NCBI RefSeq assembly: GCF_014203855.1
Contig: NZ_JACHJV010000001.1
Location: 2,294,001-2,358,000, forward strand
Direction of reading: 5' to 3'
DNA: 64,000 nt
Source of the DNA: Kitasatospora kifunensis
Lineage (GTDB): Bacteria > Actinomycetota > Actinomycetes > Streptomycetales > Streptomycetaceae
Part shown: positions 8,961-16,840 of the stretch, in pieces
Layout: each line of letters starts with the position of its first letter
Numbering within the stretch: the stretch's first letter is position 1
Translations under genes and position numbers: made by a program
The notes under the pieces: generated by a model
What the model was told of the DNA's origin: nothing
The model's database searches: none
The model's input: the letters and a program-made list of their open reading frames with translations, nothing else

Positions 8961-9371
8961 GTGGAGGAATGGGTGCAGTTCGCGGACTGGCAGAGCCAGC
9001 AGGCCAGTGGCGTCTTTCACACCGACTGCCCCGCGCGCACCGTGCTCGACCACGTCACCAGCCGCTGGGGCGTCTGGGTGCTGATCGCGCTGCGCGAGGA
9101 GGACCAGCGGTTCTTCGAACTGCGCGAGCGGATCCTCGGCGTCAGCGAGAAGATGCTCGCCCAGACGCTGCGCAACCTGGTCCGGGACGGCCTGGTCCGG
9201 CGCACCGTCGAGCCGAGCACCCCGCCCAAGGTCAGCTACGGGCTGACCCCGCTCGGCCGCGGCACCAGCGAGCCGCTGGCCCACCTGTTCGGCTGGCTGC
9301 GCGACAACGCGCGCGACATCCTGACCCAGCAGGCCGCGTACGACCGGGCCGAGGAGACCGTCGCACGCTGA
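8961..9371 (+). CDS. HxlR-family transcriptional regulator
   Basis: 136 residues. The HxlR winged helix is clear: CPARTVLDHVTSRWGVWVL with the family Cys near residue 24, then RFFELRERILGVSEKMLAQTLRNLVRDGLV (helix-turn-helix) and a PPKVSYGLTPLG wing. The conserved N-terminal Cys often senses quinones, aldehydes or oxidants. The start (GTG at 8961) is close to a TACGTAAGC-type upstream region. Its usual divergent oxidoreductase survives only as the fragment at 8837-8932. Confidence 0.85.
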   Translation: MEEWVQFADWQSQQASGVFHTDCPARTVLDHVTSRWGVWVLIALREEDQRFFELRERILGVSEKMLAQTLRNLVRDGLVRRTVEPSTPPKVSYGLTPLGRGTSEPLAHLFGWLRDNARDILTQQAAYDRAEETVAR

Positions 9372-9482
9372 GCGGGACCGGCGGCTGAGGTGGCGTCAGT
9401 AAGGCATCAGGACCGGGACGATGATCGTTGGGATGTCGTCAAGAGCCGGTGAACCGAAGCCGAACTCCGGTGAGCTGGAGGG

Positions 9483-9929
9483 GTGCCGACTCCCCCACTG
9501 CCCGATGTGCCCTCCCCCACCGGCGGTTACCGCAACGCCCCCACCGGGGCCCCGCCGTACAACGGACCCGCACTGCCCACGCTGCCCACCCTCGACGGCA
9601 CGCTGGTGGTGGACTTCGCCCTGCTCGGCAAGGCCGGGATCGACGCGGGCAACGCGGCCGACACCATGGCCTCGGCCTGGACCGCGCTGAGCGCCGCCGC
9701 CCTGTTCGGCGCGGCACCCTGGGGTGACGACGCGGCCCTCGGTCAGGCCTTCGACCAGAACTTCGCGCAACCGCGCGACGACCTGCTGAAGGCGGTGCAG
9801 GCACTGCCGGACGCCCTGAAGCACCTGGCCGACGCCCTCGGCGGCACCCACGCCACGCTCAAGAGCGGCGATGAGAAGAGCACGGAGCTCGCCCAGTCGC
9901 TCCCGCCCCTCGGCACCGGCGGCGCGTGA
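9483..9929 (+). CDS. ESX/WXG100-like small secreted-partner protein
   Basis: 148 residues from GTG. After a Pro-rich start it has a helical hairpin with an A(x)AW-type motif (TMASAWTALSAAALFGAAPWGDD, then LGQAFDQNF), as in WXG100/EspC-like type VII secretion partners. The GGAGG site sits only one base before the GTG, but no other start fits the frame, which has a stop just upstream. It overlaps the next gene (GTGA), so the two are translationally coupled and probably form a heterodimer. Confidence 0.62.
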   Translation: MPTPPLPDVPSPTGGYRNAPTGAPPYNGPALPTLPTLDGTLVVDFALLGKAGIDAGNAADTMASAWTALSAAALFGAAPWGDDAALGQAFDQNFAQPRDDLLKAVQALPDALKHLADALGGTHATLKSGDEKSTELAQSLPPLGTGGA

Positions 9930-11296
9930 TGGCGGTCGATGCCCCCCATGCCCACCTGTCGCAAGACGTTCAGAACCTCATCATGATCCTCGTGGGCAAC
10001 CAGTGGCCCACCGGGGACGAGACTTCGCTGCGGACCGAGGCGGCGGCCTGGACCGAGGCGGGAAAGGCGATCCGCACCTGCATCCAGGACCTGACGGACG
10101 CCAAGGCCCAGCTCGACCAGGGTCTGACCGGCAACGCCAAGGACGCCTTCGACGCCTATCTGACCAAACTCGTCACCACCGACGACGCCGTACTGCCGGT
10201 CATCGCCCAATGCTGCGATGCCGCCGCCGACGCACTGGACAACCTGGCGAACCAGATCGAGACCCTGCGGATCGAGATCATCGGCGCGGCGGTGGTCCTC
10301 GCCGTCCAGTTGGCGATCGACATCGCGATGTGGATCTTCGGCGGCGCGGCGGCGGCGCCCGTGGAGATCGCGATCACCCGGGCCACTGTGATGGCCTTCC
10401 TGCGCAAGGCGCTGATCAGCGCGGTGGCCCGGGTCGCCGAGTCGGTGCTGGCCCAGGTCGGGTTCGACCTGCTGGCCCAGGTGATCGAGCTGGGCCAGGG
10501 GCACCGCAAGTCGATCGACGGGGGCGAGCTGGGCACCGCCGCCATCAACGGCGCGATCGGCGGCGCGGTCGGTGTCGGCGCGGGGTGGCTCGGCAAGGGT
10601 CTCGGCAACACCCTGGGCAAGAGTCTCGGGAAGGGCCTGGGGAAGGGCTTCACCAAGCTGACCGGCAATGAGCCCGGGAAGTTCGCCAAGTTCGGGGCCG
10701 AGGCGGCATGGAACAGCGGCTACGGGATGCTGACCGGGATGGCCGAGGGCGCGGCCCAGGACGCGGCGCTCGGTGGGTCGGGCGACTGGCAGTCCGGCGC
10801 GGCCAACGGCGCGTTCGGCGGGTTCTGGGGTTCGCGGCACACGGCGATGAACCCCGGGAACAAGTTCTCGATATCGCCGGCGGACCACTTCGAAGGCTGG
10901 ATCAACGGCAAGCTGGAGGGTCCGCGGCCGCCGACCGGCGGCACTCACGGGGGCGATGACATCGAGCTCAAGCCGCTGCCGCCGCTGCCACCGCCGGATC
11001 TCGACAAGCCGCTCCCGGCGCCGCCGATCCCCAGGAGCACCAGGCCGTCGACGTCAGGAGGGCCGCAGATAACGGTGCTCGAGCCGCCACCGACCCAGCA
11101 CACCCCGCCGACGACCGGCGGCCCTCCCGCGCTGCCGCCCCTGGATTTCGGGCCCGAGCTGCCGACGCACCTGTTCGACCCGACCCCACCGCCGAGTCCG
11201 CATCCGCATCCGCATCCGCATCCGCATCCGCATCCGCAGACCGTTTCGGACTCCGTGCTGTCCGCGCTCAACCCCGGTATGCAGGAGATCTCCTGA
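9926..11296 (+). CDS. WXG100-like/CpnT-N-type protein with glycine-zipper and Pro/His-rich tail
   Basis: 456 residues. Residues roughly 10-100 match the CpnT-like N-terminal WXG fold (GNQWPTGDETSLRTEAAAW, then a second helix). A hydrophobic segment follows (IIGAAVVLAVQLAIDIAMWIF), then an LGKG/LGNT/LGKS four-residue repeat (about 213-238) and Gly-rich helices that could insert in membranes. The last 130 residues are Pro-rich with six PH repeats. Polymorphic toxins of this layout normally end in a nuclease or other toxin domain, but none is visible and no immunity gene follows. The start may be GTG 9926 or ATG 9929. Confidence 0.66.
   Translation: MMAVDAPHAHLSQDVQNLIMILVGNQWPTGDETSLRTEAAAWTEAGKAIRTCIQDLTDAKAQLDQGLTGNAKDAFDAYLTKLVTTDDAVLPVIAQCCDAAADALDNLANQIETLRIEIIGAAVVLAVQLAIDIAMWIFGGAAAAPVEIAITRATVMAFLRKALISAVARVAESVLAQVGFDLLAQVIELGQGHRKSIDGGELGTAAINGAIGGAVGVGAGWLGKGLGNTLGKSLGKGLGKGFTKLTGNEPGKFAKFGAEAAWNSGYGMLTGMAEGAAQDAALGGSGDWQSGAANGAFGGFWGSRHTAMNPGNKFSISPADHFEGWINGKLEGPRPPTGGTHGGDDIELKPLPPLPPPDLDKPLPAPPIPRSTRPSTSGGPQITVLEPPPTQHTPPTTGGPPALPPLDFGPELPTHLFDPTPPPSPHPHPHPHPHPHPQTVSDSVLSALNPGMQEIS
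10578..10659 (+). repeat. In-frame 12-base tandem repeat coding LGKG-type units
   Basis: Five to six degenerate copies of a 12-base unit of the CTCGGCAAGGGT type encode LGKG, LGNT, LGKS, LGKG, LGKG inside the WXG-like protein. This gives a regular Lys-spaced amphipathic or glycine-zipper helix. Confidence 0.6.
11198..11239 (+). repeat. CCGCAT hexanucleotide tandem repeat (poly Pro-His)
   Basis: Six CCGCAT units, closed by CCGCAG, encode PHPHPHPHPHPHPQ near the C-terminus of the WXG-like protein. The array stays in frame if units are gained or lost, so its length can vary between strains. Alternating Pro-His could bind metal ions. Confidence 0.85.
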
Positions 11297-11303
11297 ACTT
11301 GCG

Positions 11304-11627
11304 TCAGGAGATCCCCAGCAGGCGCAGCACCGCCGCGGTCCCCGCGGCGGCGAGGATCACCAGCAGGAACGGCGCCCTGCGCCAGGCGAGCAGGCCGCCC
11401 ACCAGCACCCCGAGCGGGCGGGCGAAGCCGGCCGGAGCGTGGTCGGTGAACAGGGAGAGGGTCGCCACCAGGGCGGCGAGCAGGACGACCGCGGCGGTCT
11501 CCAGCAGCCGCTCCACCCGGGGCGGCACGGCGACCCGGGAGCGCAGCAGCGGCCCGGCCAGGCGGATGGCGTAGGTGCCGGCGGCCAGCGTGAGCCCAGC
11601 GGCGAGCAGCGCGGGGTGGCTCGTCAT
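11304..11627 (-). CDS. azlD: AzlD-type small subunit of branched-chain amino acid exporter
   Basis: 107 residues, three or four membrane helices: LLAAGLTLAAGTYAIRLAGPLL at the start, with the family G(T)YAxRxxG motif, and a C-terminal LLVILAAAGTAAVLRLLG helix. With AzlC it forms the LIV-E-type efflux system for branched-chain or related amino acids. The start ATG overlaps the azlC stop (ATGA), so translation is coupled. Confidence 0.88.
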   Translation of the reverse strand: MTSHPALLAAGLTLAAGTYAIRLAGPLLRSRVAVPPRVERLLETAAVVLLAALVATLSLFTDHAPAGFARPLGVLVGGLLAWRRAPFLLVILAAAGTAAVLRLLGIS

Positions 11628-12388
11628 TCCCCGGCCCCGTCTCGGCCGGCCGACTCCGGGATCCTCGGGGCCGGGCCTGCGGCCGCCTCGCGCGCCTCGC
11701 GCGGCTCACGCGGCTTGCGCGGCTCACGGGTCAGCGTCGGGACCGCCAACGCCACCAGGGCCAGCAGCACCGGGAGTCCGGCGGACAGGAACGGCGTCGC
11801 GGCCAGCGCGATCGCGGCCCCGACCAGCGCGGGCCGGCGCTTGGTGCGCTCACGCAGCGCCGGGAGGATCAGGGCGAGCAGGACGGCAGGGAACATCGCG
11901 TCCAGGCCGAACGCGTCGGTGTCACGGACCACCGAGCCCAGCAGCGCCCCCAGCAGCGCACCACTCGGCCAGCAGACCAGGACCCCCAGGCCGCAGGTCC
12001 AGTACGCGGCCCGGCGGCGGGCGGGATCGCACTGGGCGAGGGCGAAGACGACGGACTCGTCGTTCATCACGTGCGAGCCGAGCGCCCGCCACCAGCCCTT
12101 GCCCACCACGTCCGCGACCGCCAGCCCGAACGGCAGGTGGCGCGCGTTGACCAGCAGCCCCGCCAGCACCGCCGCGATCGGGCTGCCCCCGGCGCCGACG
12201 ATCCCGACGAAGAGGAACTCCGAGGAGCCGGCCAGCACCAGCGTGCCCATCAGCACGGGCAGCCAGGCCGGGAAACCGGCGGCGACCGCGATCGCGCCGT
12301 AGGACAGGCCGACGACGCCCACGGCCAGGCAGACGAGCGCGATGTCGCGCAGCAGCCCACGATCGAGTGTTCGCCATATCGAACGCAT
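11624..12388 (-). CDS. azlC: AzlC-type large subunit of branched-chain amino acid exporter
   Basis: 254 residues with about six to seven membrane helices. Conserved AzlC features are the YGAIAVAAGFPAWLPVLMGTLVLAGSSEF segment, NARHLPFGLAVADVVGKGW, and SHVMNDESVVFALAQ (AzlC-family D-E motif). The C-terminal roughly 30 residues are a charged Arg/Glu/Pro tail. The start is taken at ATG 12388 (MRSIWRTL); a run of Ile codons just upstream gives an alternative ATG at about 12406. GTTCG-type inverted repeats overlap the start region, suggesting control by the divergent XRE-cupin gene. Confidence 0.86.
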   Translation of the reverse strand: MRSIWRTLDRGLLRDIALVCLAVGVVGLSYGAIAVAAGFPAWLPVLMGTLVLAGSSEFLFVGIVGAGGSPIAAVLAGLLVNARHLPFGLAVADVVGKGWWRALGSHVMNDESVVFALAQCDPARRRAAYWTCGLGVLVCWPSGALLGALLGSVVRDTDAFGLDAMFPAVLLALILPALRERTKRRPALVGAAIALAATPFLSAGLPVLLALVALAVPTLTREPRKPREPREAREAAAGPAPRIPESAGRDGAGE

Positions 12389-12455
12389 GATTATTATGAT
12401 GAACATACCCAGTGGGTGTTCGTCAAGAAAAACAGTCGACCGGTGGAGCGAACAC
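12367..12455. promoter_or_regulatory. Repeated GTGTTCG / CGAACAC half-sites between azlC and the XRE regulator
   Basis: GTTCG-N6-CGAAC lies at 12369-12384, overlapping the azlC start. The heptamer GTGTTCG occurs at 12367-12373 and 12416-12422, and its reverse complement CGAACAC at 12449-12455, directly before the regulator ATG. The region is much more AT-rich than its surroundings. This is a plausible operator set for the divergent XRE-cupin repressor. Confidence 0.5.
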
Positions 12456-13067
12456 ATGGTGCAACAGCAGCCGCACGGCAGCACACCCGGCACGCCCGAC
12501 CCGGCCGGCCCCACCGCGGGGGCTGCTCCGCTCGCGCTGATCGCGACCTCACTGCGGCGTGAGCGCGCCCGCACCGGCCTCTCGCTCACCGAGGTGGCCC
12601 GCCGGGCCGGGGTCGCCAAGTCCACGCTCTCGCAGCTGGAGTCGGGCACCGGCAATCCGAGCATCGAGACCCTCTGGGCGCTCTGCGTGGCGCTGGACGT
12701 CCCGTTCGCCCGCCTGCTCGACCCGCCGCGCCCGGTCGTCCAGGTGATCCGCGCCGACCAGGGCCCCACCGTCGCCGCGGCCCACGCCGACTACCGGGCC
12801 ACCGTGCTGGCCGCCAGCCCGCCCAGTGCCCGCCGCGACCTCTACGCCATCGCCGCCGAACCCGGCCCGCAGCGCGCCTCCGACCCGCACATGCCCGGCG
12901 TGATCGAACACGTCGTCCTCAGCACCGGCCGCGCCCTGGTCGGTCTCGCCGACGACCCCGTCGAGCTGGCCCCCGGCGACTACATCGCCTACCCCGGCGA
13001 CCTCCCCCACGTCTTCCAGGCCCTGGAACCGGGCACCCGCGCCGTCCTGATCTCGGAGCACACCTGA
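12456..13067 (+). CDS. XRE-family regulator with C-terminal cupin domain
   Basis: 203 residues. Residues about 27-85 are a lambda-repressor-type helix-turn-helix (LRRERARTGLSLTEVARRAGVAKSTLSQLESG). Residues about 110-203 are a cupin barrel (MPGVIEHVVLSTGRALVGL, then PGDYIAYPGDLPHVFQALEPGTRAVL). Such regulators sense small metabolites, and this one divergently flanks azlCD, so it probably controls amino-acid efflux. GGTGGAG lies 8 bases before ATG 12456. Confidence 0.87.
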   Translation: MVQQQPHGSTPGTPDPAGPTAGAAPLALIATSLRRERARTGLSLTEVARRAGVAKSTLSQLESGTGNPSIETLWALCVALDVPFARLLDPPRPVVQVIRADQGPTVAAAHADYRATVLAASPPSARRDLYAIAAEPGPQRASDPHMPGVIEHVVLSTGRALVGLADDPVELAPGDYIAYPGDLPHVFQALEPGTRAVLISEHT

Positions 13068-13105
13068 CGGACGGCGCGCTGCGCCCGGTCACCGACGGCC
13101 GTCCG

Positions 13106-13942
13106 TCACGCCGTGACGGGCGCCGTCCAGGCCGCCGCCCAGGTCTGCGGGCCGACGATCCCGTCGACCTGGAGCCCCTTCTGCTGCTGGAACTGACGGC
13201 AGATCGAGACACTCTGCTCGCCGTACCAGCCGTCCACGCCGATCGACCAGCCGCGATCCGCCATCCGCTGCTGCCAGAGCTGGACGTGGCCGTCGTGCAG
13301 CAGCGGCGTCTGCAGCCGAAGGTACTCCCCCGGCCACGCCGGGGCGCTCGCCGCGGGTGCGAACGACAAGGCCCAGGTGCGCAGTTGGTCGGTGCTGTCG
13401 AGGTGGCAGTAGTCCTTGTCCGCGTCACCGGAGTCGTCGTACTGGTGGAACAGCCAGTTGGCGGTGATCCCCGGCTGGCCTGCCGGGGCACCGGCGGTGG
13501 CGATCCAGAGGAAGTCCTGGAAGAAGCCGCTGGTGTCGACGTTGCGCCAGTAGTCCAGATTGCAGTACAGGCCGACCGGGCTGTCCGGCACTCTGCCCTT
13601 GACGTAGCGCAACCAGCTGTCCTTGTAGGTCAGTTGTGCGGGTGGCGCGACACTTCTGTTGGTCGCGTCGTAGCCCTCCCAGTCCAGGCAGAGCAGCTCA
13701 CCGTGCTGCGGCTGCACCAGCGAGAGGAAGTGATCCGCCTCCGCCTGGGGCGAGTTGGCCATCTCGGGGTAGTGGTAGTAGCCCACCACGAGCCCTGCCC
13801 CACGGGCATGGTCGCGCTGCGCGGTCCACTCGGGATTGGTGTAGGTGGTGCCCTGGCTGACCTTGATGAAGGCGAAGCTCAGGCCGGTCGTGTCCGGCGT
13901 GGCCGACTGGTAACTGGCCCAGTCCTGACCGTAGATCCCCAA
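13106..13942 (-). CDS. GH25 lysozyme with C-terminal peptidoglycan-binding domain
   Basis: 278 residues. The GH25 muramidase domain opens at once (GIYGQDWASYQ with the first catalytic-site Asp), continues with FAFIKVSQGTTYTNPEW, YYHYPEM and LCLDWEGYD (DxE catalytic pair) and ends with the LFHQYDD strand. Residues about 205-278 are a PG_binding_1 repeat (RGWSIGVDGWYGEQSVSICRQFQQ, then VDGIVGPQTW). A TTG at 13942 is chosen as start: GGAGGAG lies 6 bases upstream and it begins exactly at the domain. There is no signal peptide, so export, if any, must be non-classical; a cytosolic or lysis-released role is possible. Confidence 0.83.
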   Translation of the reverse strand: MGIYGQDWASYQSATPDTTGLSFAFIKVSQGTTYTNPEWTAQRDHARGAGLVVGYYHYPEMANSPQAEADHFLSLVQPQHGELLCLDWEGYDATNRSVAPPAQLTYKDSWLRYVKGRVPDSPVGLYCNLDYWRNVDTSGFFQDFLWIATAGAPAGQPGITANWLFHQYDDSGDADKDYCHLDSTDQLRTWALSFAPAASAPAWPGEYLRLQTPLLHDGHVQLWQQRMADRGWSIGVDGWYGEQSVSICRQFQQQKGLQVDGIVGPQTWAAAWTAPVTA

Positions 13943-14174
13943 CGGACTCCTCCGTCGTCCTCGGCGACCCCAAGCCGCCCGACGCTCGGCACACGGCATG
14001 CTCGCACCGGTGCGGTTCGCGCTGTCGGTCCGGCTGCTGACGTGGTCTGTATGCCCACCTACACGCGCGCCACGCGCGGGCGGTGACAGCTGGTGCGGCA
14101 ACGTCCGGGGCCGACTCACCCAGCGATGCCGTGGACGGCGAACGCCCCTGGCCCCGCCCGGCGGCGGAGTGAGG

Positions 14175-14588
14175 GGCGGACGAGTCGACCTATACGCCGG
14201 GTTTTGTCACCCGGGTTGCTTGCGCGGCCCGGGGAGACGGTCATCCATCTAGGACTGCCGTTGCCGACAGCCTCGTGCGGTCTACCCGCGAGCTCGGGCG
14301 AGCAGCCCTCGAACACTCGCGCACGGTGCCCGGAGGCACCGATCTTGACCTTGCTCCGAGTGGGGTTTACCGAGCCGGCCGAGTCACCTCGGTCGCTGGT
14401 GGTCTCTTACACCACCGTTTCACCCTTACCTGCTGCCGCTTTCGCGACCGCAGGCGGTCTGTTTTCTGTGGCACTGTCCCGCGGGTCACCCCGGGTGGGC
14501 GTTACCCACCACCCTGCTCTGTGGAGCCCGGACGTTCCTCGGCGGATCCGTGAGGACCCGTCGCGACCGCCCGGTCGGCTCGTCCGCC
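14175..14588 (-). ncRNA. rnpB: RNase P RNA, bacterial type A
   Basis: The minus strand shows the universal RNase P landmarks in order: GAGGAACGTCCGGGCTCC near the 5' end, ACAGAAA, GGTAAGGGTGAAACGGTG, GTAAGAGACCACCAGC, TAGATGGATGACCG, and GACAAAACCCGGCGTATAG near the 3' end. The two ends pair as helix P1 (GGCGGACGAGCCGACC with GGTCGACTCGTCCGCC), which sets the boundaries. The length of about 414 nt fits actinobacterial type A RNA. A TACGAT hexamer about 8 bases before the 5' end is a good -10 box. The gene starts 7 bases after the end of the upstream MFS gene. Confidence 0.96.
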
Positions 14589-14595
14589 GTGCTGG

Positions 14596-16077
14596 CTATC
14601 GTAGCCGGTCGGACGGGGTTGAGCGGACAGCGGGGCGGGCGGCGGTGGGGTCGAGGCGGGCGGCGACGCGATCGGCGGTGGCGCGGGCCCAGCCGGTGGT
14701 GGTGACCAGGCCGAGCAGCATGATGACCAGGCCGAGCCCGGTGATGATCCACCAACCGGCGTGGCTGGCCGGCGCGAGGCCGGTGGCCAGCGGGCCCACC
14801 ACGGCGGCGGTGACCACGGTGCCGATCACCGCGACGCCCAGCGACTGGCCGACCTGGCGGCTGGTCGAGGCGACCGCCGCCGCAACGCCGGCCTGCGAGC
14901 GGGGCATGCCGCTGACTGCAGCGTTCGTGATCGGGGCGTTGACCAGGCCGAAGCCGAGCCCGAACAGGCTGTAGGCGAGCAGCAGCAGGCCGGGCGGGGA
15001 GGTACTGGTCAGCCGGGTGAGCAGCAGCCCGCTGACGGCGAGCGCGGGTCCGGCGACGAGCAGCGGCAGTCGCGGGCCGCGGGAGCCGACGATCCGCCCG
15101 GAGATCGGGGCGCAGACCAGCGTGAAGGCGGCGACCGGCAGCGTCCACAGGCCGGCCTCCACCGGGCTGTAGTGGCGCACCTCCTGCAGGTAGAGGGTGT
15201 TGAGGAAGAGGAACCCGCCGAGCGAGGCGAACGCGCAGACCGCGATCACCGTCGCCCCGGTGAACGGCGCGCTGCGGAAGAACCTCAGGTCGAGCAGCGG
15301 CTCACGGCGGCTGCGCTCCCAGAACGGGAAGGCGGTCAGCGCGGCCAGTGCGATCACGGCCAGCGCCAGGATGCCCGGCGAGGTCCAGCCCTGCCCCGGC
15401 CCCTCGATGATCGCGGCGGTGCCGGCGCCGAGCGTCACGATCGCGAGCAGCTGGCCGCCGGGGTCGAGCCGGCGCGGCTTCGGCGCCCGGGATTCCGGCA
15501 CGAAGCGAGCGGCCAGCACGATCGCCAGCAGCCCTATCGGGACGTTGATCAGGAAGATCGAGGGCCAGCCGTAGCTGTCCACCAGCAGGCCGCCGACCAC
15601 GGGGCCGAGCGCCATGCTGATGCCGACCACGCCGCCCCAGACACCGATCGCCTGAGCGCGCTCGCGCGGGTCGGTGAAGACGTTGGTGATGATCGACATG
15701 GCGACCGGGTTGAGCATCGAGCCACCGATCGCCTGTACGGCGCGGAACGCGATCAGCCAGCCCAGACTCGGCGCGAAGCTGCACAGCAGCGAGCCGAGGA
15801 CGAAGAACAGCAGGCCCAACTGGAAGATCCGGCGACGGCCGACCCGGTCGGCGACCGAGCCGGAGAGGATCAGCAGCGAGGCCAGCACCAGCGTGTAGGC
15901 GGCGATCACCCACTGCAGGCCGGAGGCGGGTGCGTGCAGGTCGTGCTGGATGGCGGGGAGCGCGACGTTGACGATGGTGTTGTCGAGTCCGACGATCAGC
16001 AGGCTCAGGCAGCAGATCGCCAGGATCACCAGGCGCCGCCGCCGGGTCAGGGCGGTCGGCTCGTTCTCGTCACTCAC
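14596..16077 (-). CDS. MFS drug exporter, DHA2 (14-TMS) family
   Basis: 493 residues with 14 predicted membrane helices. Motif D1 (LDNTIVNVALPAIQHDL), motif A (GSVADRVGRRRIF) and motif C (GVVGISMALGPVVGGLLVDSYGWPSIFLINVPIG) are all present, which identifies a proton-driven EmrB/QacA-type exporter. The substrate is unknown. A palindrome directly before the gene suggests local repression, but no regulator gene is adjacent. The gene ends just before rnpB on the same strand. Confidence 0.9.
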   Translation of the reverse strand: MSDENEPTALTRRRRLVILAICCLSLLIVGLDNTIVNVALPAIQHDLHAPASGLQWVIAAYTLVLASLLILSGSVADRVGRRRIFQLGLLFFVLGSLLCSFAPSLGWLIAFRAVQAIGGSMLNPVAMSIITNVFTDPRERAQAIGVWGGVVGISMALGPVVGGLLVDSYGWPSIFLINVPIGLLAIVLAARFVPESRAPKPRRLDPGGQLLAIVTLGAGTAAIIEGPGQGWTSPGILALAVIALAALTAFPFWERSRREPLLDLRFFRSAPFTGATVIAVCAFASLGGFLFLNTLYLQEVRHYSPVEAGLWTLPVAAFTLVCAPISGRIVGSRGPRLPLLVAGPALAVSGLLLTRLTSTSPPGLLLLAYSLFGLGFGLVNAPITNAAVSGMPRSQAGVAAAVASTSRQVGQSLGVAVIGTVVTAAVVGPLATGLAPASHAGWWIITGLGLVIMLLGLVTTTGWARATADRVAARLDPTAARPAVRSTPSDRLR

Positions 16078-16082
16078 TCGGC

Positions 16083-16104
16083 CATCCTATGCATTCGTAG
16101 GATG
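16083..16104. promoter_or_regulatory. Inverted repeat CATCCTA-N8-TAGGATG upstream of the MFS exporter
   Basis: A perfect 7+8+7 palindrome starts 6 bases upstream of the exporter ATG, overlapping the expected promoter and leader. It has the size of a TetR- or MarR-type operator. Confidence 0.5.
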
Positions 16105-16226
16105 ATTTCGAAATGGCTCCTAGTCAGAGCCTTTCCGAGAACGCCCACGCCAAACGGCCGCACGGGCCCAGAGCAGCCCCTGCGGTCGGCCTAGCAGCCC
16201 GTGCGGCCGGCCTGACCGGCCCGAAG

Positions 16227-16709
16227 TCAGTGCGAGGGGGCGACCGCCTCGCAGTACGCCTTGAGGCCCGCCGCCTCCATCGCGAGGTAGCGCCGCGCCA
16301 GCCGGCCCAGCAGCAGCCCGGCCAGCGGTGCGAGCAGGCCGTTCTGCCGCAGCTCGAAGGTGACCTGAGTGCCCTGGGGGTCCGCAGCGCCTCGCGGGTG
16401 CGGGTACAGCAGGTGGGCCGCCACCGACCGCACGCCCGGGACCTGGCTCTGCCAGGTGAACGAGCTCACCGGCTCGAAGACCGTCACCCGCCACCGGGCA
16501 CCCGGCAGCTTGGGCTGCTTCACCCAGGCCTCGGAGTCGACCCCGAAGGACCGGGTCGGCTCGCTCGGCGCACTGCCGCCGGCCGGCGGCAGGATCCGGA
16601 TCAACTCGACCGACGCCGTCCACTTGCGCCAGCCCTGGACGTCGGTCAGCACCGCCCAGACCGCCTCCGGCGAGGCGGAGATCTCGACCTGCTCCACGTA
16701 TCGCACCAT
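16227..16709 (-). CDS. SRPBCC (polyketide cyclase/START-like) family protein
   Basis: 160 residues. It starts with a typical SRPBCC signature (VRYVEQVEISASPEAVWAVLTDVQGWRKWTASVE) and continues with alternating strands and a long C-terminal helix. It probably binds a hydrophobic ligand in the cytosol; no catalytic residue can be named. ATG 16709 is chosen for its AGGGGGTG ribosome binding site. A CCCTAC-N8-GTAGGG palindrome at 16718-16737 overlaps the leader. Confidence 0.82.
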   Translation of the reverse strand: MVRYVEQVEISASPEAVWAVLTDVQGWRKWTASVELIRILPPAGGSAPSEPTRSFGVDSEAWVKQPKLPGARWRVTVFEPVSSFTWQSQVPGVRSVAAHLLYPHPRGAADPQGTQVTFELRQNGLLAPLAGLLLGRLARRYLAMEAAGLKAYCEAVAPSH

Positions 16710-16717
16710 CAGGCACC

Positions 16718-16737
16718 CCCTACGGTCCATGGTAGGG
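16718..16737. promoter_or_regulatory. Inverted repeat CCCTAC-N8-GTAGGG
   Basis: A 6+8+6 perfect palindrome immediately upstream of the SRPBCC ribosome binding site. It shares a CCTA/TAGG core with the palindrome at 16083-16104, but the spacing differs by two bases, so a common regulator is only a possibility. Confidence 0.35.
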
Positions 16738-16840
16738 AGCCGTTGGCGGGCCCGGTAGATTTGATCTCCCGTATCCGAATCGTTGGAGCTCCGGAGCACC
16801 GGAGCGCCGAACCGCTGGAGCACCGAAAGCGAGAGCGCGC

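Noticed and set aside
13106..14119. Longer ATG start at 14119 for the GH25 lysozyme
   Set aside because: The extra 59 residues are Arg/Pro-rich, not a signal peptide, and have no ribosome binding site; the TTG at 13942 has GGAGGAG at correct distance.
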